Of a DNA stretch of 64,000 bases, positions 45,611-57,019 are shown piece by piece (position 1 is the stretch's first letter; each line of letters opens with the position of its first letter). The position numbers were made by a program, and so were the translations under genes. The stretch lies in assembly GCF_905220365.1 (NCBI RefSeq), contig NC_061133.1, forward strand, positions 8,856,171 to 8,920,170, given 5' to 3'. The stretch comes from Vanessa cardui. Its lineage: Eukaryota; Arthropoda; Insecta; Lepidoptera; Nymphalidae. The notes beneath the pieces were generated by a model that worked only from the letters and a program-made list of their open reading frames with translations, was not told the origin of the DNA and made no database searches.

Positions 45611-48059
45611 TATGGAACTGCGAAGTGGAAAGCTCCAAACATTACCTTCAAATAGAATTAATGGCAATAATTTGGACGAAAATTCCAAATCAAAAAGTAC
45701 TCCTATTTTAATGGAAAGATGCTGAATGTGTCTATTTTAATCATACTCTACTAAAATATATTTATAAATATTAAATTTAAAAAAAATTACACTAAAATTG
45801 TGTTACTCATAAAAAAATGTTAAATAGTTTTATAAAATAAATTAAGATAATCTATCAAACAGACAATAAGGTTTTGTTGCAACACCCATGTTTTCACTAC
45901 CAATGCAATATTATTAATAAACCAGCAGCCGGATTGACAGGGGTAGAATAAGGGTCTACATGGTGACAAATTTCCATTAGAATTAAAATAGCCAAATATA
46001 TTTCTCTCGCTTTTTTTCGCACGAGTAACTGGGACGGAAATATAACGTGGGAAGTTGTCTATTTCGAGCGAATTGACACTTAATTGGTGGCTTTGCGAGT
46101 TGCGAACATGTAGCTTACAACTTACAAGTGACCGGTGCGCGCGCATCATAAAAAATCACATACATCATTTTTTCATAATACACTAAAAGAGGTATTATGA
46201 AGACGAAAGGGAATTAATTTAATACAAAATATTGAATTTAAAATCCCACTGAGCCAAAGATTTTCATACTTTATTTTATTGTTAGGAAAGATTATTAATA
46301 CATTATTAATATTATACTAAAATGTAAATGGATTGATTTGATTGTATAATGTGAATTTGGATAAGACGGATGTAAACCAATACTTAGAATACTGATCACG
46401 AAGGGTTGCTAGGAGATGGCAATTAGAAGCAGATAATAATTGATTGGTGTATATACAGATGACTTAACTAAATAACATTTGAATATACAGCATTATAAAC
46501 TGCTGTGTAAGTATTCTCAAGAATAACTACAATAAGTAATAGTCTACTTCATAGGATTTAACGTTTTGGTTTTAAGTTTTTTAAAAAACAGAACTCACCT
46601 GTTATTAAAACAATATATTTTTTTCAGAAAACCAGAGTTCCGAAGAATGAGTTCTGAGTATGTAAAATAGGAAGTTATTTTATTTTACATAATTAACATA
46701 CATGGTAATATAAATATTATATATATTTTTTGGGGTTTTGTCAATATTATTTTTTTCCAAACGCGTCGACCAAACTGTTGACAATAAAAATGCATTATAC
46801 ATATAAATACATATAGAACTAGATGTTTAAGTGTTTAATTAACTTTATATAGTTAATATAGAAACCGTAAATCACTGTTATTTTGCAAATGAATTCTAAA
46901 ACTATGTAAATTCATAAATTTGAATAAAAAATATCACAGTAAATCTACAGCAAGTGCAATTTTACTGTAGGGTAACTTTCGAGTCGAAATTGTCGCTCGG
47001 TCTCGCAAGTGGAAACTTTGGAGCGATATATAATAGTTTACCGCTAATTGGATACATTTCCGGATTACCCATATTCATAGCTGTATTAACAAATAACATA
47101 ATAACTGTGTTATGATAAATCATAAATAACATCAATTTTAGTTAATTAATATAAAAATCGAATAATATTGAGTATGATAAATTGTGATCTTGTTGACCAC
47201 ATGGCGTTTACGTTTTTAGTCTGTTAAGATGAAGGTTTGTCCCATTTAGGAAGTAGGGGAGAAGGGTCATGGTCTAGGTTTCCAGGGCATCCAAAGTAAC
47301 CATAGATAATCGACCCTACACCTTGACTTCCAGTGCATGATATAACAAACACATCGAGGATTCTAACAAGGCGGGTAGAGTAAATCTTTACGAAGAGCTT
47401 GACAGTCTCGGCTGCATAATTGGCCTGTATGCCAGTTGAATACCTCCGCGTTGCATGTCGCAAGAAGCTCAATGATTACAATACTTAATATACAATGTTT
47501 AATAAAGAATTTAGTGTGGAATACAGCAATACCGAGAATTGTTGTTTTCTATTGAAGTGCAGTGAGCCAGTGTAATTACGGGAACACGTAATATACATAA
47601 TCTTAGTTCCTCAGACACACAGTTTCTAGCTGCAGTTTTTAGTATTATAATTTACGGGATGGATAACATTTGTTATACTTTCAAGTTGAGCAGACCAGAC
47701 TACCAGCTAATAAAAATAAAAATACAAAAATGTGAATATCTTTCGACTTGCATTTCTCGATGACAAATGATGCCATCTACTCCGAACCAATTTCATTCGA
47801 CGTGTTATTGCATAATTAATATCTGATAAAGTTTTCATGAAATTTTACTGCGCTGTTTTTTATTAAAATAACTAATTACACAGAAACGACGACAAATGGG
47901 ATTTTAATGTGCGTGGGGAAACGTAGTTGTGCTGAGACCAATCAATTTACTTATATTTAGGATAGTTATTGCGAAAAATTATTGTACCTACTTATACAAT
48001 ACAATATTAAAATGTTAAGCACATTCATAGTCATTATCACAATTATCATTACATAGTAA
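45611..48059. other. Intergenic with high-complexity islands
   Basis: Balanced-composition segments at about 45890-46150, 46950-47060 and 47225-47470 contrast with AT-rich DNA around them. A short Metulj-like fragment (GAGCCAGTGTAATTACGGG) lies at about 47565-47635. No gene can be supported. Confidence 0.35.
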
Positions 48060-48224
48060 ACAGACAGCGGAAAGTGACTACTTTCCGCTGTCTGTCCCTA
48101 TGTATGTATATATGCTTAGATCTTTAAAATTACGCAACGGATTTTGATGCGGTTTGTTCGGAAAGTTTTTATATATAACGTAGGTATTATCTACATATAT
48201 TGTATAGGGCGGGTCGCTAGTATC
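48060..48224 (+). mobile_element. Helitron-like 3' fragment with hairpin
   Basis: It begins with a perfect hairpin (arms 48060-48075 and 48080-48095, loop GACT) built from ACAGACAGCGGAAAGT. It continues TACGCAACGGATTTTGATGC and ends TAGGGCGGGTCGCTAGT, a 3' end shared by many lepidopteran non-autonomous Helitron-like elements. A related single-arm copy is at 59470-59600. Confidence 0.5.
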
Positions 48225-49306
48225 TTATGCCAAGTATTATATCTATTGTTCCTTTCGCCTCACAGTAGTAATTCTTGCATGCCTTTGCAAGAATCGTTAA
48301 ATATTTTATTACGAAATTAAGAATGTCTTCCTCAGTCGTAATAAAGTTAAATTAGTATTCACGTCTCACAATTAAATTCAAAGCAAAATATTTAAGTAGG
48401 TTCTTAAAAGCATTCGAATCGTCATCTGAAAAACTAAAATAAAATTTTAAGTTACTACTGGCTGGGAATATAGATTCTATAGAGATGAACTGGCGTGTCC
48501 CTGTATTTACACTTTTCCGATAATCGATTGCATTTTATGTACTTTGGTATATAATATTATGTAAAATCACTGAATGTTAACATATCATCTAAGGAATATT
48601 TTATCTTGTTATACGATTTATCAACGTTCCTTTTAAACGAGATTTAAATTTATCAAGCAGTAAAGTAAAAGAGTTGCTATAATTTTATTATAGAAGCGAA
48701 CGTAACAAGATATTAAACTCTGACGGATTAAATAATCGACAAACTCCGACTTTGATTGACAAATAAACATTCTAAGAAGCTTCTCGGGTTAGAGCTAAAA
48801 AATAACTTATTTAAAAAAATATTAAATTTACTTTAATGCAAAAAAAAATATGTCTTTATTATGACAATGATTAATAAATTAATGACAATATTTTGAATTC
48901 AAATTCGAAATGAATAGATATTAAAACGTAACGTAAACGAGTAAAGTAAGAATACCGGTAAGCGTAGGCGAACACAAGCAACTTTGCAATATGTCAAGTT
49001 TTATTGTTGAATGGGATCCTCAGTTCCTCCCACACCTTTTAGAAATTGTAGAAGATCACTACATTAAATGCTTTATCGTAAAAACGCCTACACAATCATT
49101 CATTCAATGTTTTGAATTTGTATACATATTTAGGTGCTTATTTTTTATACAATTGGGAGGCGGATATGTAAATAGGCCACTTGTTTGTGCCGTATTTTTT
49201 GCACCACGTGGGAGTTAATATTTGTGACTGTAGCAACACTGGCTCACTCTCCCTTCAAGCCACGGTACGACTAAAAAAAGTATATTCTGTTTGACAGTAG
49301 AATATG
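48225..49306. other. Intergenic, nothing recognised
   Basis: AT-rich. A short reversed SINE-like piece (GGCTCACTCTCCCTTCAAGC) lies at about 49240-49260 just before the full-length SINE. Confidence 0.4.
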
Positions 49307-49614
49307 AGCAGAGATGGCCCAGTGGTTAGAACGCGTGCATCTTAACCGATGATTGCGGGTTCAAAGCCAGGCAAGCACCGCTGATTCATGTGCTTAATTT
49401 GTCTTTATAATTCATCTCGTGCTCAGCGGTGAAGGAAAACATCGTGAGGAAACCTGCATGTGATAAATTTCATACAAATTCTGCCACATGTGTATTCCAC
49501 CAACCCGCATTGGAACAGCGTGGTGTAATATGTTCCAAACCTTCTCCTTAAAGGGAGAGGAGGCCTTTAGCCCAGCAGTGGGAATTTACAGGCTGTTACT
49601 TTTTTTTTTTTTTT
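49307..49614 (+). mobile_element. tRNA-derived SINE, full length, 11-bp target duplication
   Basis: It is flanked by AGTAGAATATG at 49296-49306 and 49615-49625. A box TGGCCCAGTGG lies at 49315-49325 and B box GGTTCAAAGCC at 49358-49368. The body matches 30823-31123 closely, and it ends in a T-rich run of about 14. The source is a tRNA promoter fused to a retroelement-type tail, mobilised by a LINE (class knowledge). Confidence 0.92.
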
Positions 49615-50159
49615 AGTAGAATATGTGGTGGTATCTATCTAGACGGGTTTACAAAAAAACACAACAAAAAGAAAATTAACTTTCATGGTCCTATGGTTTC
49701 AACCCAACTCAAGCCCAAAGGCATGGCTTCAGATCTAAGAATTATCATTGAATTTGTCATGGATTTAGTGAAGCAGGGACGACAAACACTCTGAAGACAC
49801 TTCTCTCTAAATTCGTAGTTGATGAGTAGGCTGGAAGCTGCAGTTGGGAATAAATCGTAAATTTAATATAAGAGTTATTTTCCCGGCACTGCTTTATTTC
49901 TTAAATATTCAAGTCATATTGTAATAATTCTACTTTACAGCTGGAAGACTTATATAAAGGTTTTCAAACACGCTTACTGCATTTTCACGACTTTAACAGA
50001 CAGCGGAATATTTCGAAATAATCACGCAAAGGTTTGGCCTTGCCTTTTATTTATTACAAGCGATATAAGGAAAATTTTACTTTGGAATTTGTTTTGCGTG
50101 AAACTCTTTAAACCATGATTTAAATTCTTATACTTGTGCATTGTAAAATTTTAATAAAA

Positions 50160-50410
50160 CGTTTTAAATTCTTGTTTAAAAGTCTTTTTAACTCTGTCTG
50201 TGAATACTTCTAAATAGATACATGCAAGTATAGTATATAAATGTAAAAGTAACTTTATCATTCTTTCTGTCGCTCTTTCACTACCAAACGGCTAAACCTA
50301 ATTTGATGAATTTTTGAAATTTGGTATGAAGAAAATTGGCACTCGAAGGCAGGTCATTTTTTGCCTAACAAATGAAAACTAAGTTCATAAAACGCGAGCG
50401 AAGTCGCGGG
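50160..50410 (+). mobile_element. Helitron-like non-autonomous element 3' part
   Basis: TTCTTTCTGTCGCTCTTTCA, CTACCAAACGGCTAAACCTA, TTTGAAATTTGGTATGAAG and the terminus CGCGAGCGAAGTCGCGGGCA followed by ACAACTAG form the hairpin-plus-CTAG 3' end of lepidopteran Helitron-like elements. Confidence 0.6.
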
Positions 50411-51376
50411 CAACAACTAGAAGTAACATAACATGCATAACAGTAATCTAAACCTCCGGCACGCACAGCAAGTCTGAGGCGATATGAAGATTTGAAAAAA
50501 AAAATGGAAAAAATAACGGTATTTAATTTGAAAAAAGAGCACTGCACTAAATGATCCCATTAACATGAACAAATTTACTTCTTGAGATCTTACTGCTATA
50601 CCATGATATATTATGGTTACTAGGCTATTTCCATTTTTGTTAAATCTTATAGTTTTTGGTTACCTAGATTATTGATCGCTCACTCTTTGAAGATAGAAAT
50701 CGTATTTTACCCAATATATTTCAGTAAATTGATTTCTTTAGAATTTCAATCACACAAAACTAAGGTACCCATGCCTAATACTAATAAATCGTATTTATTA
50801 TTAGAATAGATCTATTTTATATTATTTAATCCTTTACAATGGTTAAAAATCAATGATGTGTTGGTACTTTTTAGTCCATTACTCAATTATGCAGAAATAT
50901 CGTTGAATTTATTTCCTTATTCTAAAAGTATATTTAAGAAACAATATGTTATAAGTAGGAAAAATTAGATTGATTTATGTTTAAAATAAAATGCACAATA
51001 TTATGAAACAGAGTTGAAATGTATCCAGAAACATTTTGTTTTTCTTGAGGGTTGGAACATTTCTGCACAACATGGTCAAAATATATTAGTGACAAGGAGA
51101 ACGTATGAAATTTTAATAATAAATACCTATTTAATTAATCATATTGGGTATGTTCAAGGTTACAATAAAACTATGTATATAAACATTCTTTATTCGTTGT
51201 ATGTGAAATCGATCGGATAACGGTAATGCTTGTAGCGTTGACGTCTCAGGAGGATTGATGAGATAGGCATTTGTCTCTGAAATGAGGCTGTATATGTTCC
51301 AAATATTATTATTTTTATTTCCTTTGCACACTATGTAATATTGTCACTATGAGAAAAAAGTAATTCTATTTGATAG
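50411..51376. other. Intergenic, nothing recognised
   Basis: AT-rich; open frames at 51014-51331 on both strands have no recognisable content. Confidence 0.4.
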
Positions 51377-51490
51377 AAGGGCTTTTTGCAAGAACCTCGG
51401 TGGTCCACCCACTCATCACCTCATAACAAAACAACAGTAATTAGTATTGTTGTGTTACGGTTTGAAGGGTGAGTATATAGTGTGGTAATC
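51377..51490 (+). mobile_element. Metulj-like SINE 5' fragment
   Basis: GGGCTTTTTGCAAGAACCTC, CCACCCACTCATCACCTCAT and TTACGGTTTGAAGGGTGAGT follow the 5' half of the SINE; the 3' half is missing. Confidence 0.6.
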
Positions 51491-51664
51491 ATAGCTCGAT
51501 TGAATTTTAATTAACAAATCTTTAGTTCAATATATATATTTATTATTTAAAAAAAAGAATAATATTTTCATTCATTTCAAGAATATATCAAACATAATAT
51601 ACATTTTAGATTATATATATTAATTGGTTCGTATTGGTATTATCTCTTGGTATAGATGAACCCT

Positions 51665-51845
51665 AACAGTAATTAGTATTGTTATGTTCCAGTTAGTTCG
51701 AGTAACTCCTTAGTTACACTGGCTCGCTTAGCCTTCAAAATATCCCTGGTGCCCGAGGGACGTAACTTCTTAGTTTCCAAGGCTGGTCGCACATTGATGA
51801 TGTAAGGGTTATTATTTAGTGACCACTATCAGGAGGCCGATTTTC
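51665..51845 (+). mobile_element. Metulj-like SINE middle and 3' fragment
   Basis: CAGTAATTAGTATTGTTATG, GGTGCCCGAGGGACGTAACT, TTCCAAGGCTGGTCGCACAT and TGACCACTATCAGGAGGCC follow the SINE consensus order, with a small inverted patch (ACTGGCTCGCTTAGCC). Confidence 0.6.
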
Positions 51846-51911
51846 AAGTCTACTTATATTATAGATTGAATTATATTTTACAAATAGAGTGAAGTCTAAT
51901 CAATTAAAATA

Positions 51912-52965
51912 CTAAGTCAAGTGCCAGTCGTATTCGCTGTTAGTAGTAATTGTTATGTACGATGTATTCTTGACAGATATAATATAAAACGGCAAAAAAT
52001 CATGTTTGTTGTAAGGAAGCTCCCTTGAATATTCATTTAAAGCTGTTTTTAGTATACAGAAATACAAAAACTGCGAAAAAGGAGACGGGAACTTTTGGGT
52101 CCAAAAGTTATCAAAATGAAAAGCATCGTATGAAACATAATTGTCGATATACAGTGAGTTCGATATAAACAAGAAATCGTTAAAATATATGGAAATCAAA
52201 AAACATATTAAAATCGATTAGTGTGTATATCGATTTAAATATTTTTCAATTGGCAACACTAGTAACAAAACAGTTACAAATGACATCTTGATGACGGCTG
52301 ACACTTTTTCAAAGGCAAAAAGAAACAAACCGGCAACCAACACTCGTTCGAAGTGCGCATATTTTTCATGTTTTCTCGATTTCCTCACGATTTTGGCTTT
52401 AATACGGACTAATAAATTGATCTTGCAATTGATAATACGTATATAAGATACGTAGGTTACAATAATTTCATATTATTATGAGTTCAGTATCACGTCTTTA
52501 CCTCTCATTGGTTGGAAAGGAGTGAGGGGTGCAAGATATGTAGGATACATGATAGTTCATCGAGTAGGTACTTAATTATGACATAAGAAAACATAACTAG
52601 CCGTACACGAAATTTACATAATTATGGATGAATACATATGGAATGGAAGTAGGACGCATACATTTTCATATAACCTCACTTATACTATGATTCAAATATC
52701 TCGATTCCTCGATTGCCTAATTTTTCCAATTTTTTTTTTGTGGAGAAATGTTATTATGAGTCCTTCGAAATAAGACAAGTTTCATTTGTATAATAATTGG
52801 GCCCACGAATGTATGAAACGGTTGCATTCTCCTTTCATCTGACTAAATACACTTCATGAGATACATATACAGCTTCATGATAGATGGATAGACAGACGGA
52901 CAGAGGACAGCGTGGCCTTAGAATTAGGGTCACGTTTTACACTTTGGGTACGGAAACCAAAAAAA
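51912..52965. mobile_element. Diverged relative of the 12987-13699 repeat, about 1 kb
   Basis: It starts AAGTGCCAGTCGTATTCGCT and ends with GATAGACAGACGGACAGAGG, CAGCGTGGCC, GGTCACG and TACGGAAACC, the same start and end blocks as the 12987 element. The interior differs, and 52200-52450 looks like unrelated unique DNA. It may be one long element or two separate ends. The 95-codon minus frame at 51912-52199 is not a gene. Confidence 0.45.
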
Positions 52966-53879
52966 TATTTTTACTATTAATAATTATTTGACAAGTTGTT
53001 TTATTAAAACAAGAATAATTTAATTTTCTCTCATGAAATAAATAGGTACGTGTTACATGTAGCTATGGTTAGATGTTCAAACTATTTGTCACTGGTACAA
53101 AAGAGACAAAAGGTGACATTGAGCGATGTGCAAAATGGCCGTCTGCTTAATAATTCTTTTTACTTATAAAAGTAGTTTAAAACTAGCAATTTGCATCTGA
53201 TTCAGCTTAAATATCGGTTAGCTCTTTTCTACTAATTGTTTGGACGGGAAAGCCCCCCGGGACGACCTGTCCGGTACGTAGAACCATTCGGATTTTAGTT
53301 TTAAAGTATTCGAATAGCAAAGTACAGCGTAATTTATGATATTTTTATGTATCTCTATAATTATTTAGAACACTTATTGTTTTGAAGTTATTAAAATGGT
53401 TCTTAAAGTTATAATCCTAAGGTTTTTTTTTAAACGATTCATACATTTTTTGTATTCTTTTGTCTAACTAATTTTTATTATGAAAGTAACGCGAATTCAT
53501 TTGAGTCCCAAATTTATGTTTTTCGATTAAATGAAATGTTTTACGCCCTTAACAGTTCTGTTTCTGATTAAAACGAAAACAATATGGAGAAGTAGGTATT
53601 GACATTAATATATAATATTAAATATAATATAATATTTATAAACGTAGGAATAGACAAATATAATCAGAAAGCTTCGAACTACTAAGCTATTGGGAGTGAC
53701 ACGTGTTATTGCGAGTCAACCACAAAAGATAGACATAGGCTGTCATGGGATATTTGTTGTATAATTTTAAGGAGAACATTTCCGTAATACATGATTTCTG
53801 TGTAGCTTTAACCATTAAGGCTAAACACGCGACGGAAGCTCAAAATATGGGGTAACTTTCCCGTTTTTCAGACATTTCC
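52966..53879. other. Intergenic, nothing recognised
   Basis: AT-rich, apart from a short GC-rich patch (GGGAAAGCCCCCCGGGACGA) near 53250. Confidence 0.4.
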
Positions 53880-54105
53880 CTTCAGTGCTCTGCTCCTATG
53901 GACTTTAGCGTGATGAAAAGTATACTATAACCAGCTCAGGAGTATGAAAACTAATTGTACCAAGTTTCGTTAAAATCCGTCGAGTAGTTTTTGTTTCTAT
54001 AACGGTTATATGGACAGACAGACAGACAAACAGACAAAAATTTTACTGATTGCATTTTTGCCATCAGTATCGACCCCTGATCACCCCCTGATAGTTATTT
54101 TGTAA
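53880..54105 (+). mobile_element. Dispersed repeat fragment
   Basis: ACCAAGTTTCGTTAAAATCC, GTCGAGTAGTTTTTGTTTCT, GACAGACAGACAAACAGACA and AAAATTTTACTGATTGCATT followed by TCACCCCCTGATAG match a repeat tail common in insect genomes. It is non-coding. Confidence 0.6.
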
Positions 54106-54487
54106 AAATATTTCATGTACAGAATTGACATCCCTACAGATTTATTACAAGTATAGATAAGGTTAACAACACGTTTCAACACGTCAGTTAAACAATTACA
54201 GTTGTAATAATTGTATAAGGCAATAATAATATTGTTTGAATGAAAGAGCTGCAAGCGAAATATCTCATAAATGTTCGAGCATGGCTCATAAACCATATTA
54301 TGCATATAATTTGAGAATGCTCCTTAATTGTTCTTCCATGGACGCATTTACGATTGCACCATAATTGTGGACGATTGCTTCTTTTCCTGAAAATAATTAT
54401 TTTCGATCGTATTATAATCGAAATATTTTTTATATTTCAAGTACTAAAATAAATAATTGTACTTTATACATTACAGAGAAGAGAATG

Positions 54488-54668
54488 TATCATCATCATC
54501 AACAGCCTGTAAATTCCCACTGCTGGGCTAAATGCCTCCTCTCTCCTCGAGGAGAAGGTTTTGGAAAATTTTCCACTACGCTGTTCCAATGTGGTTGGTG
54601 GAATACACATGTGTTAGAATTCCTATGAAATTTGACACATGCAGGTTTCCTCACGATGTTTTCCGTCA
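54488..54668 (-). mobile_element. tRNA-derived SINE, 5'-truncated
   Basis: In reverse it carries the 3' two thirds of the SINE (CTGTAAATTCCCACTGCTGG, GGTTGGTGGAATACACATGT, CATGCAGGTTTCCTCACGAT on plus). It stops before the A and B boxes. Confidence 0.8.
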
Positions 54669-55261
54669 GTAGTAACTTAATAACTATATTTTAAGAGGTC
54701 ACCAACATAAAGAGCCTGTTTGTATTTTATTATTTTTTTTCCAATTTTAGTTTTATGAAAAATGTATTTGTCTGGAAATTCTACCATAGTAAACAATACA
54801 GAGTAAAGAAAAACATAACATTATGAATTTCCTTGGTCGGTAATGGTTAATTATGTTTTATGTATTTTTCTATTGATTACATTGAAGTCCCATATCAACA
54901 TCTACTACTAGCAATGTTTATAGTTGAAATTCAATAAATAAATATTAAAATGTTATGTGTCCGTGTATAGACATCAATATCGGTAAATTAAATTATGTAT
55001 TTATGAGGTCACAATAATATATATATAACGATGTGTATTTTACAAAAGTTTTTATTATGTAACTTTAGTGGCTCAATGAATACCTGCAATACAATTTATT
55101 AATCAAATCAATTTCATATTTCGAATATAATAATTGTATGAATTGCATAACCATTAATAATTAGCTTACAAAATATTAAAATTAATTGATGTAAATAATA
55201 ATTATTATGGTACCGAATTTAACTCTAATTTAAATAATTATTACTGCATGTTACAAAACAA
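54669..55261. other. AT-rich intergenic stretch
   Basis: No gene or recognised repeat. Confidence 0.4.
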
Positions 55262-55500
55262 AATCGCCCGACCGCATCTGTCCGTTTATTCGCGATAAAC
55301 TCCTAAACTACTGAACGGATTTTAATGTGCTTTTTACTAAGAGACAGAGTCTTCTATGAGAAAGGGTTAGGTATATAATTTATTCAGGTGTTTGTGTAAA
55401 TAAGTTGAAATAGAACGACAATTGTTAAACATGTCGGAAACAATCAAGCCGCCAGGGATTATGTCCCACCGGTGCGAAGCCGGGACGGGCCGTTAGTAGT
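55262..55500 (+). mobile_element. Helitron-like non-autonomous fragment
   Basis: CGCATCTGTCCGTTTATTCG, CTACTGAACGGATTTTAATG and the terminus GTGCGAAGCCGGGACGGGCC followed by GTTAGTA resemble the CGAAGCCGGGGCGGGTCGCTAGT ends of lepidopteran Helitron-like elements, slightly mutated. Confidence 0.55.
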
Positions 55501-56826
55501 GTATAAATATTTGAATAAAAGTTAATAAAGCCTGACCCTCTTTTTATATTTTCATAACCATTTCGACATTGTGAACGTAATATTTATGTATTTGAATGTA
55601 ATTTCCACTCTTCCGAATTGGATAGCTTTAAAACTTGTTCCATTTTCAAACAACTCAATCTCCGGGGAAGTTTGAAAGGTATCGCGAGACTCGCTCTGTT
55701 TATGCAGGTCAACGAGAGCTCCGACTCGTAAAGTACTATCGATTATTAGTTCGTTCCGATTTGTTGGCTACAAATGGAAAAAAAATTGTTAAAAAACCAG
55801 CGAACATCATTTTTCTTTCAAATTTCGAAGAAGGTGTTTCGTTAATTTTATACTTTTTTTTTAATAAATAATTTCTCATTTCAAATTTCGAACATCATAT
55901 GTTGATGATGATTATGGCCTTGAAATTTTAATTATGACCTTGTCAAGTCGCGCTCTGTGTTTTAATTATGTCGGTCGTGTTTATTAAAATCTCTATACCG
56001 CGATTATATGAATATTTATAAAGGTTTCTTTATGTTTTTTTTCTGTTTTATAGATCGTGTTATGACTCAAAAAAAGTCAATAAAAATATGATTTAAAAAA
56101 AGAAATAACGACACTGACAAATTTTGTTACGCTTCGATCATTGACAATAGTGCAGTTTAAACGATGCTCGGTCCACGCTGATTGTGAAGTCTTAATCATT
56201 ACACCCGCACATAAATAACGTGTCCGCTATTCGACCAGATACGGAACCAATCACTATCATGAATCGTCCATCAGTAGAACTACCCTCGACTGCTCAACGG
56301 GCAACTGTTTTGCCTGCCTGCCTATTGTCGATAAACGCAGGTTTGTTTTAACACGTTTCTATGCTTCTATGCTATTGTTTGCGATGCGGCTAAGAAAAAC
56401 ATAGATTTCTCTGTCGTGCAGAAGTTGCAACATATATTTGGTATATTGTAGGAAAGTGATAAATGTATTTATATGATGCCAGTTGAAAATGGAATGCTAT
56501 GGTATACCTACTTGACAGGGCATTTTTGAACATATACCGCAATGAAGAAATAAAATCGATCACATCACATCACGTCGAGTTTTAGTTTTGAAAACGTTAT
56601 GGGTTCCAATAAATCCCGTACCGGTATTATGATGGTTTTATATACGAGGTCTTAAGCGCCCCGTATCGTAGGAAATGGAAAATGGAAAAATAAAAAAATA
56701 ATTCTACCGCCAAAGTGTTAACGCCTTGAGCTAAATCCATATTCGATCTTTGCTCAAGCTAAGAAAAATGGTTTGTTGCTTTATAAATAGATTACGTTAT
56801 TGAGATTTAAATAATATAGACTTATG
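55501..56826. other. Intergenic with high-complexity islands
   Basis: 55610-55750 and 56150-56345 are GC-richer and non-repetitive, without coding support. No gene. Confidence 0.35.
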
Positions 56827-57019
56827 CACTCACGAAGGCGCGCCCCTCCAGGCTACATTATTTTGTGTATTTGTATTAGTGACGCTCTAGCATAGAAAAT
56901 TACTTAGTGTGCGTGAGATGATTAATATACAAATAATGACAGCAAAAAGATGCAAATTACATTATATTTGTTAATGCACGCCTACTATTTAACGTATAAG
57001 GATCCGCCTTCGTGAATGA
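56827..57019. mobile_element. Possible small MITE
   Basis: CACTCACGAAGGCG near 56827 and its near-complement CGCCTTCGTGAATG ending near 57019 (one mismatch over 14) bound an AT-rich ~190-bp core. No clear target duplication, so the call is tentative. Confidence 0.35.

Noticed and set aside
48991..49218. 75-codon plus-strand frame
   Set aside because: No recognisable content; it runs towards a reversed SINE piece and lacks splice or promoter context.
49307..49380. Possible tRNA gene
   Set aside because: A and B boxes are present but the cloverleaf does not close, and the sequence continues into a SINE body with target duplications.
51912..52199. 95-codon minus-strand frame
   Set aside because: It overlaps the end of a dispersed repeat and has no recognisable motif.
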